This document shows, piece by piece, positions 54,301 to 62,433 of a DNA stretch of 64,000 bases. The DNA comes from Allopusillimonas sp008369125. Its GTDB lineage: Bacteria > Pseudomonadota > Gammaproteobacteria > Burkholderiales > Burkholderiaceae_B. The translations under genes were made by a program, and so were the position numbers. The stretch spans positions 124,001-188,000 of the forward strand of contig NZ_VOAY01000003.1 in NCBI RefSeq assembly GCF_008369125.1, written 5' to 3'. The first letter of the stretch is position 1. The number at the start of each line of letters is the position of its first letter. The notes below the pieces were generated by a model, which made no database searches, was not told the origin of the DNA, and saw nothing but the letters and a program-made list of their open reading frames with translations.

Positions 54301-55329
54301 ATAGACATAGGTTACAAGGCACAGCGGATCGCTCACGACTTGCTTGCCCGCCCTGCGCGCAAACAGGCTGATCACCCGCCCGCCACCGTGGGCAAGGCGC
54401 CCATACGCGAACAGGTTATCCATTTCATCAACAAAAAAATGCCGGGTGGCCTGCCCAAACAGACCGCACGCAAACTGCTGGACATCGAAGATGCCAGCTA
54501 CATACCGATTATCCGTAACCCCGCGCGCACTTCTCCCGATACCGAGGCCGTGTTTTATTTTCCTGGCTGCGGCTCTGAACGTTTATTTTCACAAGTGGGC
54601 CTGGCCACGCAGGCCATGCTCTGGCATGCCGGCGTACAAACTGTGCTGCCGCCCGGCTATCTGTGCTGTGGCTACCCGCAGCGCGGCAACGGCATGACCG
54701 ACAAAGCCGAGAAGATTATTACCGACAATCGCGTGCTGTTTTCACGCATGGCCACGTCACTGAACTACCTTGACATCAAAACCATTGTCGTAAGTTGTGG
54801 TACCTGCTACGACCAGCTGGCCGGTTACGAGTTTGAAAAAATCTTTCCGGGCTGCAGATTGATCGATATCCATGAATATCTGCTCGAAAAAGGCATACAA
54901 CTGCATGACGTGAAAGGCGTACGCTACATGTACCATGACCCCTGTCACTCGCCCATGAAATTGCAGGACCCCATGAAAACCGTCAAGAGCCTGGTGGGCG
55001 AAGGGGCGATCAAGACCGACCGCTGCTGCGGTGAGTCAGGCACGCTGGCGGTATCAAGGCCAGACATTTCAACGCAGGTACGCTTTCGCAAAGAAGAAGA
55101 GCTGGCCAAAAATACGGCCACGCTGCGCGAAGACGGTTATAGCGGCGAAATCAAGATGTTGACATCCTGTCCTTCGTGCCTGCAGGGTTTGTCGCGTTAT
55201 GAGCAAGATACCGGCATGGACGCCGATTACATCGTGGTCGAAATGGCGCGTCACATACTGGGCGCCGACTGGTTGCCCAATTACGTGCGTGATGCCAACG
55301 AGGGCGGCATAGAGCGCGTACTGATCTAA
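51391..55329 (+). CDS. Giant FAD-linked oxidoreductase with Fe-S and CCG domains (DUF3683)
   Basis: A 1312-residue fusion resembling D-lactate/glycolate dehydrogenases. In order: an N-terminal DUF3683 domain (about 1-170) and a PCMH-type FAD-binding domain with PRGGGTGYTGGAIPLTPLSA near 213 and VGGNVSMNAGG. Next is an FAD-oxidase C-terminal domain with HMHAGDGNVHTNIPVN and SGEHGIGLTKYEYLTQEEL. A ferredoxin part follows with two 4Fe-4S motifs, CLRCGKCKPVCATHVPR and CTVCHKCYNPCPVDIDF. At the C-terminus are two cysteine-rich CCG domains (FPGCGSERLFSQVG, CCGYPQRGNG, CCGESGTLAVS). It likely oxidises a 2-hydroxy acid and passes electrons to quinone. Substrate unknown. Single-gene unit. Confidence 0.88.
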   Translation: MNAPLASHLLAADVSQTAARLREIPYNYTSYSDREVVHRLLGEESWQLICQLRGERRTGRSALMLFEVLGNIWVVRRNPYLFDDLLNNPKRLHLLVEVLENRLNAIDQRRNAEVADRDSKVARLLHAARTAVADFEALFEQTRQRRKLAVRVLSRITHKDNIKFDGLSRVSHVTDATDWRVEYPFVVLTPDHENEMAALVRACIELGLTIIPRGGGTGYTGGAIPLTPLSAVINTEKLDAIGPVEATTLPGVAQPVRTVLTGAGVVTRRVAEAAEAAGHVFAVDPTSADASCVGGNVSMNAGGKKAVLWGTALDNLAWWRMVDPQGNWLEVTRLDHNLGKIHDVDQARFELKWFDGAATPGAVLLRQEELNVEGSRFRKVGLGKDVTDKFLAGLPGVQKEGCDGLITSARWILHRMPAHTRTVCMEFFGQARNAVPSIVEVKNYLDGPGRERGAILAGLEHLDERYLRAVGYATKSKRGGLPKMVLIGDIVGDDADAVALAASEVVRIANSRHGEGFVAVSPEARKKFWLDRARTAAIARHTNAFKINEDVVIPLARMGEYTDAIERINIELSTRNKLRLLDELNTFLQGELPVGKITVDDGADQAHEEALADRTRDAHAALTQVGQRWHWLLNNLDLPLADALDTLGALGLTDTLPALQERLSGQPDATVFDIVQDHTIRVSWKTEVRAEMERCFAGADHAAILAEIQAIHDRVLRSRVFIALHMHAGDGNVHTNIPVNSDDYEMLREANEAVARIMQIARSLDGVISGEHGIGLTKYEYLTQEELAPFQGYKQRIDPNGHFNAGKLLPGADLRHAWTPSFNLLGHESLIMQRSEIGSISNAIKDCLRCGKCKPVCATHVPRANLLYSPRNKILATSLLIEGFLYEEQTRRGISLKHWEEFEDVADHCTVCHKCYNPCPVDIDFGDVSMEMRALLRRMNKKSFNPGTTAAMFFLNAKDPRVINATRKGMIDIGYKAQRIAHDLLARPARKQADHPPATVGKAPIREQVIHFINKKMPGGLPKQTARKLLDIEDASYIPIIRNPARTSPDTEAVFYFPGCGSERLFSQVGLATQAMLWHAGVQTVLPPGYLCCGYPQRGNGMTDKAEKIITDNRVLFSRMATSLNYLDIKTIVVSCGTCYDQLAGYEFEKIFPGCRLIDIHEYLLEKGIQLHDVKGVRYMYHDPCHSPMKLQDPMKTVKSLVGEGAIKTDRCCGESGTLAVSRPDISTQVRFRKEEELAKNTATLREDGYSGEIKMLTSCPSCLQGLSRYEQDTGMDADYIVVEMARHILGADWLPNYVRDANEGGIERVLI

Positions 55330-55370
55330 CAGCAAACGGCCAGCGGCAGGCGCATGGTGCGCCCTCGGGC

Positions 55371-55406
55371 AAAAAAAAAACGGTGCTGCCCATCGCGACA
55401 GCACCG
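55371..55406 (-). terminator. Intrinsic terminator of apt
   Basis: On the minus strand CGGTGCTG, a 10-nt loop and CAGCACCG are followed by a run of ten T. It lies downstream of apt and just past the end of the convergent oxidoreductase gene. Confidence 0.88.
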
Positions 55407-55512
55407 GTCGGAGAAAGTTGTCGCGCATGCGCGGACGACAATCTATTGCGCCGCTTGTGGGCGACGCTGTTGGCACGACACGCAGTCAAGCCGCGTGTGC
55501 GCCCTGTTCTTC

Positions 55513-56088
55513 TTATTCGTCTTGGGTCGTGCAGTCGGCGCTGTCTGCCGCATCAAACTGACATACCGTATACAACGGAAGGCCTGTTTCTTTCAAGGCT
55601 TTGGATCCGCCAAGATAAGGCAGGTCGATAATGGCTGCAGCCTCAATAACATTGGCGCCGAGACGTTGCAACAGTTTGGACGCCGCCACCATGGTGCCGC
55701 CCGTCGCAATCAAATCGTCAATAAGCAGCACACGTTGCCCTGGCCGCACTGCATCAGTATGCATTTCGACCGACGCATTTCCGTACTCGAGCGTATATTC
55801 TTCAGCAACGGTACGAAACGGCAGCTTGCCTTTTTTGCGAACAGGTACAAAGCCCAAATTTAGCTCGTAAGCCAGCACCGACCCCAGGATGAAACCCCTG
55901 GCGTCCACGCCCGCCACCAGATCAAGACGGTGCCGCATGTAACGGTACACAAACAGATCGACCAGTACGCGAAAGGAACGCGGATCCTGGAGCACGGGAG
56001 TAATATCTCGGAACATGACGCCGGGCTTCGGCCAGTCGGGTACGCTACGTATGGTTTTGCGTACGTAGTCTGCAGGATCAGTATGCAT
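55513..56088 (-). CDS. apt: Adenine phosphoribosyltransferase
   Basis: Salvages adenine with PRPP to AMP. RSVPDWPKPGVMFRDITPVL near the N-terminus and the PRPP-binding motif VLLIDDLIATGGTMVAA (about residues 127-143) identify it. LVAGVDARGFILGSVLAYEL and KKGKLPFRTVAEEYTLEYG complete the family pattern. The start MHTDPADYVRK at 56088 agrees with homologues (191 residues); a GTG at 56127 would put the start inside a terminator-like hairpin. No strong ribosome site is visible. The leader hairpin just upstream is unusual and may affect expression. Confidence 0.94.
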   Translation of the reverse strand: MHTDPADYVRKTIRSVPDWPKPGVMFRDITPVLQDPRSFRVLVDLFVYRYMRHRLDLVAGVDARGFILGSVLAYELNLGFVPVRKKGKLPFRTVAEEYTLEYGNASVEMHTDAVRPGQRVLLIDDLIATGGTMVAASKLLQRLGANVIEAAAIIDLPYLGGSKALKETGLPLYTVCQFDAADSADCTTQDE

Positions 56089-56106
56089 TTGCTTTGCCAG
56101 AAACAG

Positions 56107-56141
56107 AAAAAAGCCGGAAGCCCACACTATACGCTTCCGGC
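56107..56141 (-). terminator. Terminator-shaped hairpin in the apt leader (possible attenuator)
   Basis: On the minus strand GCCGGAAGC, an 11-nt loop and GCTTCCGGC are followed by TTTTTT. The T-run ends 18 nt before the apt ATG at 56088. There is no leftward gene upstream that needs ending (kdsD to the right runs the other way), so RNA from the divergent promoter region would cross this hairpin before reaching apt. Confidence 0.65.
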
Positions 56142-56266
56142 ATTACACGCAGTTTACCAAGTTACCAGCTACTGCGAGCATGTTTCTGCCAGCCATCTGA
56201 AGGCCACAGCCAGCATCACTCTAAATGATACGCGCACGGTATGAAAGTATTGTTTAAAATCGGTGG

Positions 56267-57256
56267 ATGGAACCAAACCCCACGCCCGCCAAAGGCGATA
56301 TTCTCGCCTCGGCCCACCGCAGTTTCGCCATTGAAATCCAGGCACTTCAAGCCCTGGATACACGCCTCAATGGCACATTTGAAGAAGCCGTCGACATGAT
56401 ACTGGCGTGTCAGGGGCGGGTGGTCGTCACAGGCATAGGCAAGTCTGGCCATATTGGTCGAAAAATCGCCTCCACGCTGGCCTCCACCGGAACACCGGCT
56501 TTTTTCATGCATGGCGCCGAGGCCATTCACGGCGACCTCGGCATGCTGACACGGCAAGACATCGTTTTGGCGCTTTCCTACTCAGGCGAAGCGCGTGAAC
56601 TCATCACTGTGCTTACCATCACCAAACGCATGGGGGCTCGCCTTATCGCCATAACGGGTCACCCCGACTCCGAACTGGCCCGCAACGCTAACCTGCACCT
56701 TGACGCCCATGTGGCGCAAGAGGCGTGTCCACTCAACCTGGCCCCTACGGCCAGTACAACAGCCGCACTGGTTCTGGGCGATGCGCTGGCAGTGGCCTGT
56801 CTGGAAGCGCGCGGCTTCAGTCGTGAAGATTTCGCCCGCTCCCACCCTGGCGGCGCGTTGGGTCGCCGTTTGCTCACGTTTGTACGCGACGTTATGCGCA
56901 AAGGCGATGCGCTGCCCATTGTGCACGCACATACGGCCATCCCCAACGCGCTCGAAGAAATGTCGGCCAAAGGCATGGGCATGACCATCGTCGTAGACGC
57001 AGAAAGAAAACCGGTTGGTATATTCACCGACGGTGACTTGCGCCGCCTCATCGTCAGACAAGGTGACATCCGCGCGCTGACGGTTGCCGACGGCATGACG
57101 GCCCATCCCAAAACCATTCCGCCGGGTTCTCTTGCCGTCGAAGCTGCCACGCTCATGGATGCCGGGCAACTCAGCCAAATGCTCGTGGTCGATGAAGCCG
57201 GGCTATTATTGGGTGCTTTACATATGCATGACCTGCTCGCGGCCAAGGTACTTTAA
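56267..57256 (+). CDS. kdsD: Arabinose-5-phosphate isomerase
   Basis: Converts ribulose-5-phosphate to arabinose-5-phosphate, first step of Kdo synthesis for LPS. SIS domain: VVVTGIGKSGHIGRKIASTL near residue 46, AFFMHGAEAIHGDLGM, and VLALSYSGEARELI. It continues CPLNLAPTASTTAALVLGDA and ARSHPGGALGRRLL, and ends with two CBS domains (MGMTIVVDAERKPVGIFTDG, SQMLVVDEAGLLLGALHMHD). 329 residues. Its TAA overlaps the kdsC ATG by one base. First gene of the Kdo/Lpt operon. Confidence 0.95.
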   Translation: MEPNPTPAKGDILASAHRSFAIEIQALQALDTRLNGTFEEAVDMILACQGRVVVTGIGKSGHIGRKIASTLASTGTPAFFMHGAEAIHGDLGMLTRQDIVLALSYSGEARELITVLTITKRMGARLIAITGHPDSELARNANLHLDAHVAQEACPLNLAPTASTTAALVLGDALAVACLEARGFSREDFARSHPGGALGRRLLTFVRDVMRKGDALPIVHAHTAIPNALEEMSAKGMGMTIVVDAERKPVGIFTDGDLRRLIVRQGDIRALTVADGMTAHPKTIPPGSLAVEAATLMDAGQLSQMLVVDEAGLLLGALHMHDLLAAKVL

Positions 57257-57855
57257 TGACTCTCTCTCATATTTCTCATCCCGTCGAAGCCCTGATTCTC
57301 GCCAAAGTGGCTCCTGCCGTCGTCGCCCGTGCCCGCCAGATCAAACTCATGGCGTTTGACGTAGATGGCGTTCTCACTGACGGTAGCCTCTGGTACGGTG
57401 AGCACGGCGAGCAGATAAAACGCTTCAATGCCCTGGACGGTCATGGCCTGCGGCTGCTACGTGAAAGCGGCATTACCGTTGCCCTCATCACGGGCCGCGA
57501 GGGCCCTATTGTTGACCGGCGCGCAGCCGAACTGGGTATCCCGCTGGTGCAACAGGGCGTGCGCGACAAGGCACAGGCCCTGACAGAGCTTGCACAAAGC
57601 CATGGCTGCACACTGGCCGAAACCGGGTATATGGGCGACGACATCATTGATCTGGCCGCCATGCAGCGGGCCGGGTTCGCCGCTAGCGTGCCCAATGCTC
57701 CCGCCTATATAACGCAAACAGCACACTGGGTATCGTCACTGCAAGGGGGGGCTGGTGCAGCACGCGAATGCTGCGACCTTATCCTGGCAGCACAAGGCAA
57801 GCTTGGCGTCTTTTTTACACCCAATGCGATGTCCATGAGCGGAGCCATCCAATAG
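57256..57855 (+). CDS. kdsC: 3-deoxy-manno-octulosonate-8-phosphatase
   Basis: HAD-family phosphatase that removes phosphate from Kdo-8-phosphate. Motif I is LMAFDVDGVLTDGSLWYG (nucleophile Asp near residue 35); ITGREGPIVDRRAAELGI and GYMGDDIIDLAAMQRAG complete the active site. 199 residues; it lacks a cap domain, as usual for KdsC, which is a tetramer. Translationally coupled to kdsD and followed 3 bp later by lptC. Confidence 0.95.
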   Translation: MTLSHISHPVEALILAKVAPAVVARARQIKLMAFDVDGVLTDGSLWYGEHGEQIKRFNALDGHGLRLLRESGITVALITGREGPIVDRRAAELGIPLVQQGVRDKAQALTELAQSHGCTLAETGYMGDDIIDLAAMQRAGFAASVPNAPAYITQTAHWVSSLQGGAGAARECCDLILAAQGKLGVFFTPNAMSMSGAIQ

Positions 57856-57858
57856 CTC

Positions 57859-58488
57859 ATGAAAGAACGCGCCCCAGCCCTGGTTGCCCTTTTTCTGCTT
57901 CTTGTCCTGGTGGCGGGTACGTGGTGGGCCGCTGACTACGCACAACGCGCCATCGCCTTCGAACCGCCACGACGGGTTACCCACGAGCCTGACGCCTGGG
58001 CCACCAATTTTTTCATGGTGCGTACCGACGAACACGGTGTGGCCATAAATCGGCTCGAAGGCGACGAGATGCACCACTTCCCTGATGATGACTCGTACGA
58101 AATTACGCATGTTCGCGCCATAGGGCAACAGCCGGGCTCACCCATTACGGTCGGCACTTCAGACACCGCCGTCATGGATGACAATGCCAACGATAAGGCA
58201 ACACGCATTATCATGAAAGGCCATGCCCATATACACAGAATGCCAGATGCCGATAACCCGCCACTTGACGTTACCAGCGATCAGTTGACACTGCTTCCTG
58301 ACCAGGACGTAGTCTATACAAACCTTCCGGCACTGGTTGTTCATGGCAAATCCACCATGAACGGTACCGGTATGCGCTACGATAACAAGACCCGCCAGCT
58401 TCAGGTGTTTTCTTCCACTGATGTAAAGATATCAGGCGAAGAGTCACAACCGAAGTCGTCCTCCTCCAAAGCCAATGGCACAAAATAA
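57859..58488 (+). CDS. lptC: LPS export protein LptC
   Basis: Bitopic inner-membrane member of the Lpt bridge that hands LPS from LptBFG to LptA. One N-terminal membrane anchor (ALVALFLLLVLVAGTWWAAD, about residues 6-25) is followed by a periplasmic beta-jellyroll with a typically weakly conserved sequence; DNPPLDVTSDQLTLLPDQDV and GTGMRYDNKTRQLQVFSS match the family. 209 residues. Located between kdsC and lptA, the usual order. Confidence 0.91.
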   Translation: MKERAPALVALFLLLVLVAGTWWAADYAQRAIAFEPPRRVTHEPDAWATNFFMVRTDEHGVAINRLEGDEMHHFPDDDSYEITHVRAIGQQPGSPITVGTSDTAVMDDNANDKATRIIMKGHAHIHRMPDADNPPLDVTSDQLTLLPDQDVVYTNLPALVVHGKSTMNGTGMRYDNKTRQLQVFSSTDVKISGEESQPKSSSSKANGTK

Positions 58489-58490
58489 CC

Positions 58491-59210
58491 ATGACAATAT
58501 TGCGCTCATCCACTTATTTGGCCCGCCTTGCCGGCCTCGTGCTGGCCTGCATGACGGGGCTGGCATGGGCCCAGAGCAGCACTGCCCCCGCAGTTGCCCA
58601 GCCGTCCGCCACGGCGGCGCAACCCTCCCCCGGCAAAGCCCCCGCAGCTAGCCAGTCCAATGGCAAGGTGCCCTCTGCCGCCCCGGCCGCCGCGTCGAAA
58701 GACGACGCGCAAGATCCAGACACTATTATTCTTTCCGACACACTTACCTACGATGACGTCAAGAAGCAAAGCGTCTTTACCGGCAACGTCATCATGACGC
58801 GAGGTCTCATGACCCTCACGGCCGATAAGCTGGTGCTCAACGAAGACGCCGATGGCAATCAGTTTGGCACGGCCACGGTTGCGCCAGGCAAGCTGGTCAA
58901 GATCCGCCAGGAAAACCCCGAAAAATTTGAAGTTTTAGAAGCACTCGGCCTGCGCGGCGAATACGATGGAAAAAAAGAACAAATCGAAATGATTGGTCAG
59001 GCTGTCGTAACGCGCTATGTCTGTGGCAAACCCTTTGACAACGTCAAGGGCGAACGCGTTATTTATCATCAAAAAACCGGCACCTACGAGGCATTCGGAG
59101 GGCCACAATCGGCCGCCCACGGAGGTCGTGTACGCTCAGTGGCTCAGCCAAAGACAAAAACCGACGCAGCCGTTGCTGAGTGCCAGAAAAAATCCGCCTC
59201 CACCCAATAA
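58491..59210 (+). CDS. lptA: LPS transport periplasmic protein LptA
   Basis: Forms the periplasmic filament that carries LPS. It has a signal peptide (LARLAGLVLACMTGLAWA, cleavage near residue 28). An Ala/Pro/Gln-rich linker of about 45 residues precedes the OstA-like beta-jellyroll: LTYDDVKKQSVFTGNVIMTR, GLMTLTADKLVLNEDADGNQ and IEMIGQAVVTRY. 239 residues is longer than E. coli LptA (185), mainly because of the linker and C-terminal tail. It starts 2 bp after lptC. Confidence 0.92.
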   Translation: MTILRSSTYLARLAGLVLACMTGLAWAQSSTAPAVAQPSATAAQPSPGKAPAASQSNGKVPSAAPAAASKDDAQDPDTIILSDTLTYDDVKKQSVFTGNVIMTRGLMTLTADKLVLNEDADGNQFGTATVAPGKLVKIRQENPEKFEVLEALGLRGEYDGKKEQIEMIGQAVVTRYVCGKPFDNVKGERVIYHQKTGTYEAFGGPQSAAHGGRVRSVAQPKTKTDAAVAECQKKSASTQ

Positions 59211-59230
59211 ACGCCTGACACCTGTTGCCT

Positions 59231-60025
59231 ATGTTTCATTCAAATGCGCCGAAATCCGGCGCCCTTCGCCCACTTAGCGCCACGCCGGGCAGTCTGCGTG
59301 CGACGGGCCTGGGCAAAACCTACGGCAAGCGCACCGTCGTACACGATGTATCACTATCGGTTGACAGCGGCGAAGTCGTAGGCCTGCTTGGCCCCAACGG
59401 GGCCGGCAAAACGACCAGCTTTTACATGATTGTGGGCATTGTGCCCACCGATACCGGTCGTATCGAGATCGACGGCACCGACATCACCAGCATGCCCATG
59501 CACAAACGTGCACGGCTAGGGCTTTCGTACCTGCCGCAAGATGCGTCGGTATTTCGCCGCCTTACCGTCGAAGAAAACATTCGTGCCGTGCTCGAGCTTC
59601 AGGTCGACGAATACGGCCACTCGCTCAGTTCTGCCAAGATCGGCGAAAACCTTGAGCTGCTGCTTGATGAGCTGCAAATCGGGCATATACGACGTAACAC
59701 AGCCATTTCGCTGTCGGGCGGGGAACGTCGTCGGGTAGAGATCTCACGCGCGCTGGCAACCAACCCGCGCTTTATCTTGCTGGACGAACCCTTTGCGGGG
59801 GTAGACCCCATTGCGGTCATTGAGATCCAACGCATTGTGCACTTTCTGAAGGGCCGCAATATCGGCGTGCTGATCACCGACCACAATGTGCGTGAAACCC
59901 TGGGCATTTGTGACCGTGCTTACATTATCAGTGAAGGCAAAGTGCTTACCAATGGCCATCCCAGCGAAATCATCGACAACGAAGCCGTACGCAAAGTGTA
60001 TTTAGGCAAGAATTTTCGTATGTAA
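59231..60025 (+). CDS. lptB: LPS export ABC transporter ATP-binding protein LptB
   Basis: ATPase that powers LPS extraction from the inner membrane with LptF/LptG (not in the window). Walker A GLLGPNGAGKTTSFYMIVG, Q-loop LSYLPQDASVFRRLTVEENI, signature ISLSGGERRRVEISRALA, Walker B FILLDEPFAGVDPIAVIEI and H-loop LITDHNVRETLGI are all intact. ATG at 59231 (264 residues); a TTG six bases earlier is an alternative. Last gene of the kdsD-lptB run; no rpoN follows. Confidence 0.95.
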   Translation: MFHSNAPKSGALRPLSATPGSLRATGLGKTYGKRTVVHDVSLSVDSGEVVGLLGPNGAGKTTSFYMIVGIVPTDTGRIEIDGTDITSMPMHKRARLGLSYLPQDASVFRRLTVEENIRAVLELQVDEYGHSLSSAKIGENLELLLDELQIGHIRRNTAISLSGGERRRVEISRALATNPRFILLDEPFAGVDPIAVIEIQRIVHFLKGRNIGVLITDHNVRETLGICDRAYIISEGKVLTNGHPSEIIDNEAVRKVYLGKNFRM

Positions 60026-60295
60026 TTGTGTACTGCCTGGCACCACACGGCGTCAGGCTAACCGCTTACGAAAACCATGGCGCATGGGCTGGTGCATGCC
60101 CCTGCCGGCGGCGGCGCTATGGCAAATACATGTTTGAGCAAACGCATAAGTCCCATCAAAAACCTGCTCGCGCCACTTGATTTGTTTGGCATATTCTATA
60201 CACTGAAATCATTACCAACGCACTACAAGGAGAACCACAAGGCAGCTTTCAGCGCATTCCGCGCACCCCTATTCCCATTGCAAGGAGAGTCTTTT

Positions 60296-60628
60296 ATGAA
60301 CCTGAGCATCACTGGTCGTCACCTCGAATTAACCCCCGCCATACGTGAATATGTACTTAACAAAATGGCAAGGGTCACGCGGCATTTCGATAATGTTATC
60401 GACACACAGGTCATACTCTCAATCGAGCGTTTAAAACATACGGCTGAAATCACGATGCGTCTGAGGGGCAAAGACATACACTGCGCCGCCACCGACGAAA
60501 ACCTTTACGCCGCCATCGATCTGCTGGCCGATAAAATCGACCGCCAGGTCATCAAGTACAAGAGCAAGGTGCAAGATTACACCCAGCCTCAACCTGTAAA
60601 AAAACTAGAGATACCAGCAAGCGAATAG
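60296..60628 (+). CDS. hpf: Ribosome hibernation-promoting factor
   Basis: Binds the 30S subunit and helps form inactive 100S ribosomes in stationary phase. Short-HPF fold: MNLSITGRHLELTPAIREYV, KMARVTRHFDNVIDTQVILS, IHCAATDENLYAAIDLLADK. 110 residues. The ATG at 60296 has a strong ribosome site AAGGAG. A 270-bp gap separates it from lptB, where an rpoN gene is normally found in relatives; the gap shows no rpoN-like coding. Confidence 0.94.
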   Translation: MNLSITGRHLELTPAIREYVLNKMARVTRHFDNVIDTQVILSIERLKHTAEITMRLRGKDIHCAATDENLYAAIDLLADKIDRQVIKYKSKVQDYTQPQPVKKLEIPASE

Positions 60629-60951
60629 CTTGCGCTGCAGGCCTGCGTCCATAGCTGTCTAAGCACGGCATGAACTCAGGAGCAGACCACGTCGGGCCTC
60701 AGTCATACTTGTGATTGGGGCCTCTGTGTTTTCAGTCGCTGGTTTGCCCGCTAAGTCATCGGTAACCAGGGTCGTAACCAGGCGGCGGCTCGCAAAACCA
60801 CTCAAGATGAAACCATAGGCATTTCTGGTTCAAGGCCACAATGCCAGCAGGCGCACGACTGCACCATAATGCACCGTAAGCTGTCTGAGCGTGACCCCTC
60901 GCGCTTTGTGGTACTGTATTGCGTTGGCACCCAGTTCAAATATCGGTGTTT
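60629..60951. other. Intergenic region between hpf and ptsN (323 bp)
   Basis: No gene was found. An imperfect stem around 60696-60722 (GGCCTCAGTCA pairing with TGATTGGGGCC, about 9 of 11 positions) followed by a U-containing stretch could be a weak terminator for hpf. The rest has no recognisable coding or RNA pattern. A promoter for ptsN should lie here but was not identified. Confidence 0.4.
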
Positions 60952-61404
60952 ATGGAATTAATGTCGCGTATCTTGCCGCTGTCGAATATCGTTCTCGACC
61001 TGCCGGCCACCAGCAAAAAACGGGCTTTCGAACAGGCCGGTCTGCTTTTCGAGAATAATCAGGGTATTGCCCGGACGGCTGTATTCCATAGCCTCATCTC
61101 ACGTGAGCGCCTGGGGTCCACCGCACTGGGGCACCACGTCGCCGTTCCGCATGGCCGCATCAAAGATCTTAAAGAACCCTGCGCGGCGTTCATCCGTCTG
61201 GGCGATCCAGTGCGCTTTGACGCTACAGATGGTCGCATGGCCAATCTGCTGTTCATCTTGCTCGTACCCGAAACCGCAACGCAACTTCACCTTGACCTGC
61301 TGGCCGAAATCGCTCGCTTAATGTCCGACGCCCATCTACGCCAGGCACTCGCAACCGAAACCGACCCCAAAGTCATCCACAGGCTGCTCACCAGCCCTTC
61401 CTGA
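60952..61404 (+). CDS. ptsN: PTS IIA-like nitrogen-regulatory protein PtsN
   Basis: EIIA(Ntr) of the nitrogen PTS; signals through its phosphorylation state rather than importing sugar. The phosphorylated histidine lies in GHHVAVPHGRIKDL (about residue 66), preceded by FHSLISRERLGSTALG. The start MELMSRILPLSN at 60952 aligns with relatives (150 residues); an ATG 9 bases later is the alternative. It heads the ptsN-hprK-rapZ group typical of betaproteobacteria. Confidence 0.92.
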   Translation: MELMSRILPLSNIVLDLPATSKKRAFEQAGLLFENNQGIARTAVFHSLISRERLGSTALGHHVAVPHGRIKDLKEPCAAFIRLGDPVRFDATDGRMANLLFILLVPETATQLHLDLLAEIARLMSDAHLRQALATETDPKVIHRLLTSPS

Positions 61405-61414
61405 CAAGCCGGCC

Positions 61415-62344
61415 ATGCTTACTATCCAAGAACTCGTCAGTGACAACGCCGACAAAATCCCGTTCACCTGGATCGCGGGGCAAATGGCCGCACATCGGCT
61501 TATCCCAGACTTGGGCATGGCAGCGGCCGACCTGGTGGGTCACCTGAACCTCATCCACCCTTCACGCATACAAGTCTTCGGCCGCGAAGAGCTCTCGTAT
61601 TACGAGCGCTTCGATGCCAAAAGACGTATTCATCACCTGGATGACCTGGTAACTGGCGGGGTGCCTGCCCTGTTGCTGGCCGAAAATATTCGCCCGCCAG
61701 ACGACCTCATTCAGTTTTGCGATGAACAGAAAATACCCTTGCTGTCCACCTCCATTGAGGCGGCACAGCTAATCGACCTGCTGCGTATTTACCTGGGTAA
61801 ACGGCTGGCGCCCCGCACCACCGTGCATGGCGTCTTCATGGACGTACTGGGCGTAGGCGTGCTGATCACGGGCGAATCAGGCCTGGGCAAAAGCGAACTC
61901 GCACTCGAGCTCATATCGCGAGGGCATGGTCTGGTGGCAGATGACGCCGTCGAACTCTCGCGCACGGCACCTAACGTCATTGAAGGGCAGTGCCCGGCAT
62001 TGCTGCAAAATCTTCTCGAAGTACGCGGTTTGGGTCTGCTCGATATCCGCACCATTTTCGGAGAAACTTCAGTTCGACGTAAAATGAATCTCAAGCTGAT
62101 CGTGCACCTGATCCGATCAACACCTGATGCATTCGAGCGGCTACCCGTCCAGGACCAAACCGAAGATATACTAGGCATAGGCATACGTCGAGTCATGCTG
62201 CAAGTGGCTGCGGGCCGTAACCTCGCCGTATTGGTCGAAGCGGCAGTGCGAAACACCATACTCGCACTGCGCGGCATAGATACCATGGGCGACTTTATAG
62301 AACGCCAGGCGCTTGCCATTATGGAAAACAGCCGCAACGAATAA
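61415..62344 (+). CDS. hprK: HPr kinase/phosphorylase
   Basis: Phosphorylates and dephosphorylates HPr on serine 46, controlling the PTS. The P-loop GVLITGESGLGKSELALELI lies near residue 150. The acidic DD pair follows in GHGLVADDAVELSR, and the HprK signature is LEVRGLGLLDIRTIFGETSV. 309 residues with an N-terminal regulatory domain. It starts 10 bp after ptsN. HPr and EI genes are not in the window. Confidence 0.95.
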   Translation: MLTIQELVSDNADKIPFTWIAGQMAAHRLIPDLGMAAADLVGHLNLIHPSRIQVFGREELSYYERFDAKRRIHHLDDLVTGGVPALLLAENIRPPDDLIQFCDEQKIPLLSTSIEAAQLIDLLRIYLGKRLAPRTTVHGVFMDVLGVGVLITGESGLGKSELALELISRGHGLVADDAVELSRTAPNVIEGQCPALLQNLLEVRGLGLLDIRTIFGETSVRRKMNLKLIVHLIRSTPDAFERLPVQDQTEDILGIGIRRVMLQVAAGRNLAVLVEAAVRNTILALRGIDTMGDFIERQALAIMENSRNE

Positions 62345-62433
62345 CACCTGCCTGTCAACTGACAGAGCAGCGTTACATGAAAAAGTCCGCGGGGTACCTC
62401 CTGTGCCCCGCTCACCGGAGCGCCCCTCTAACC

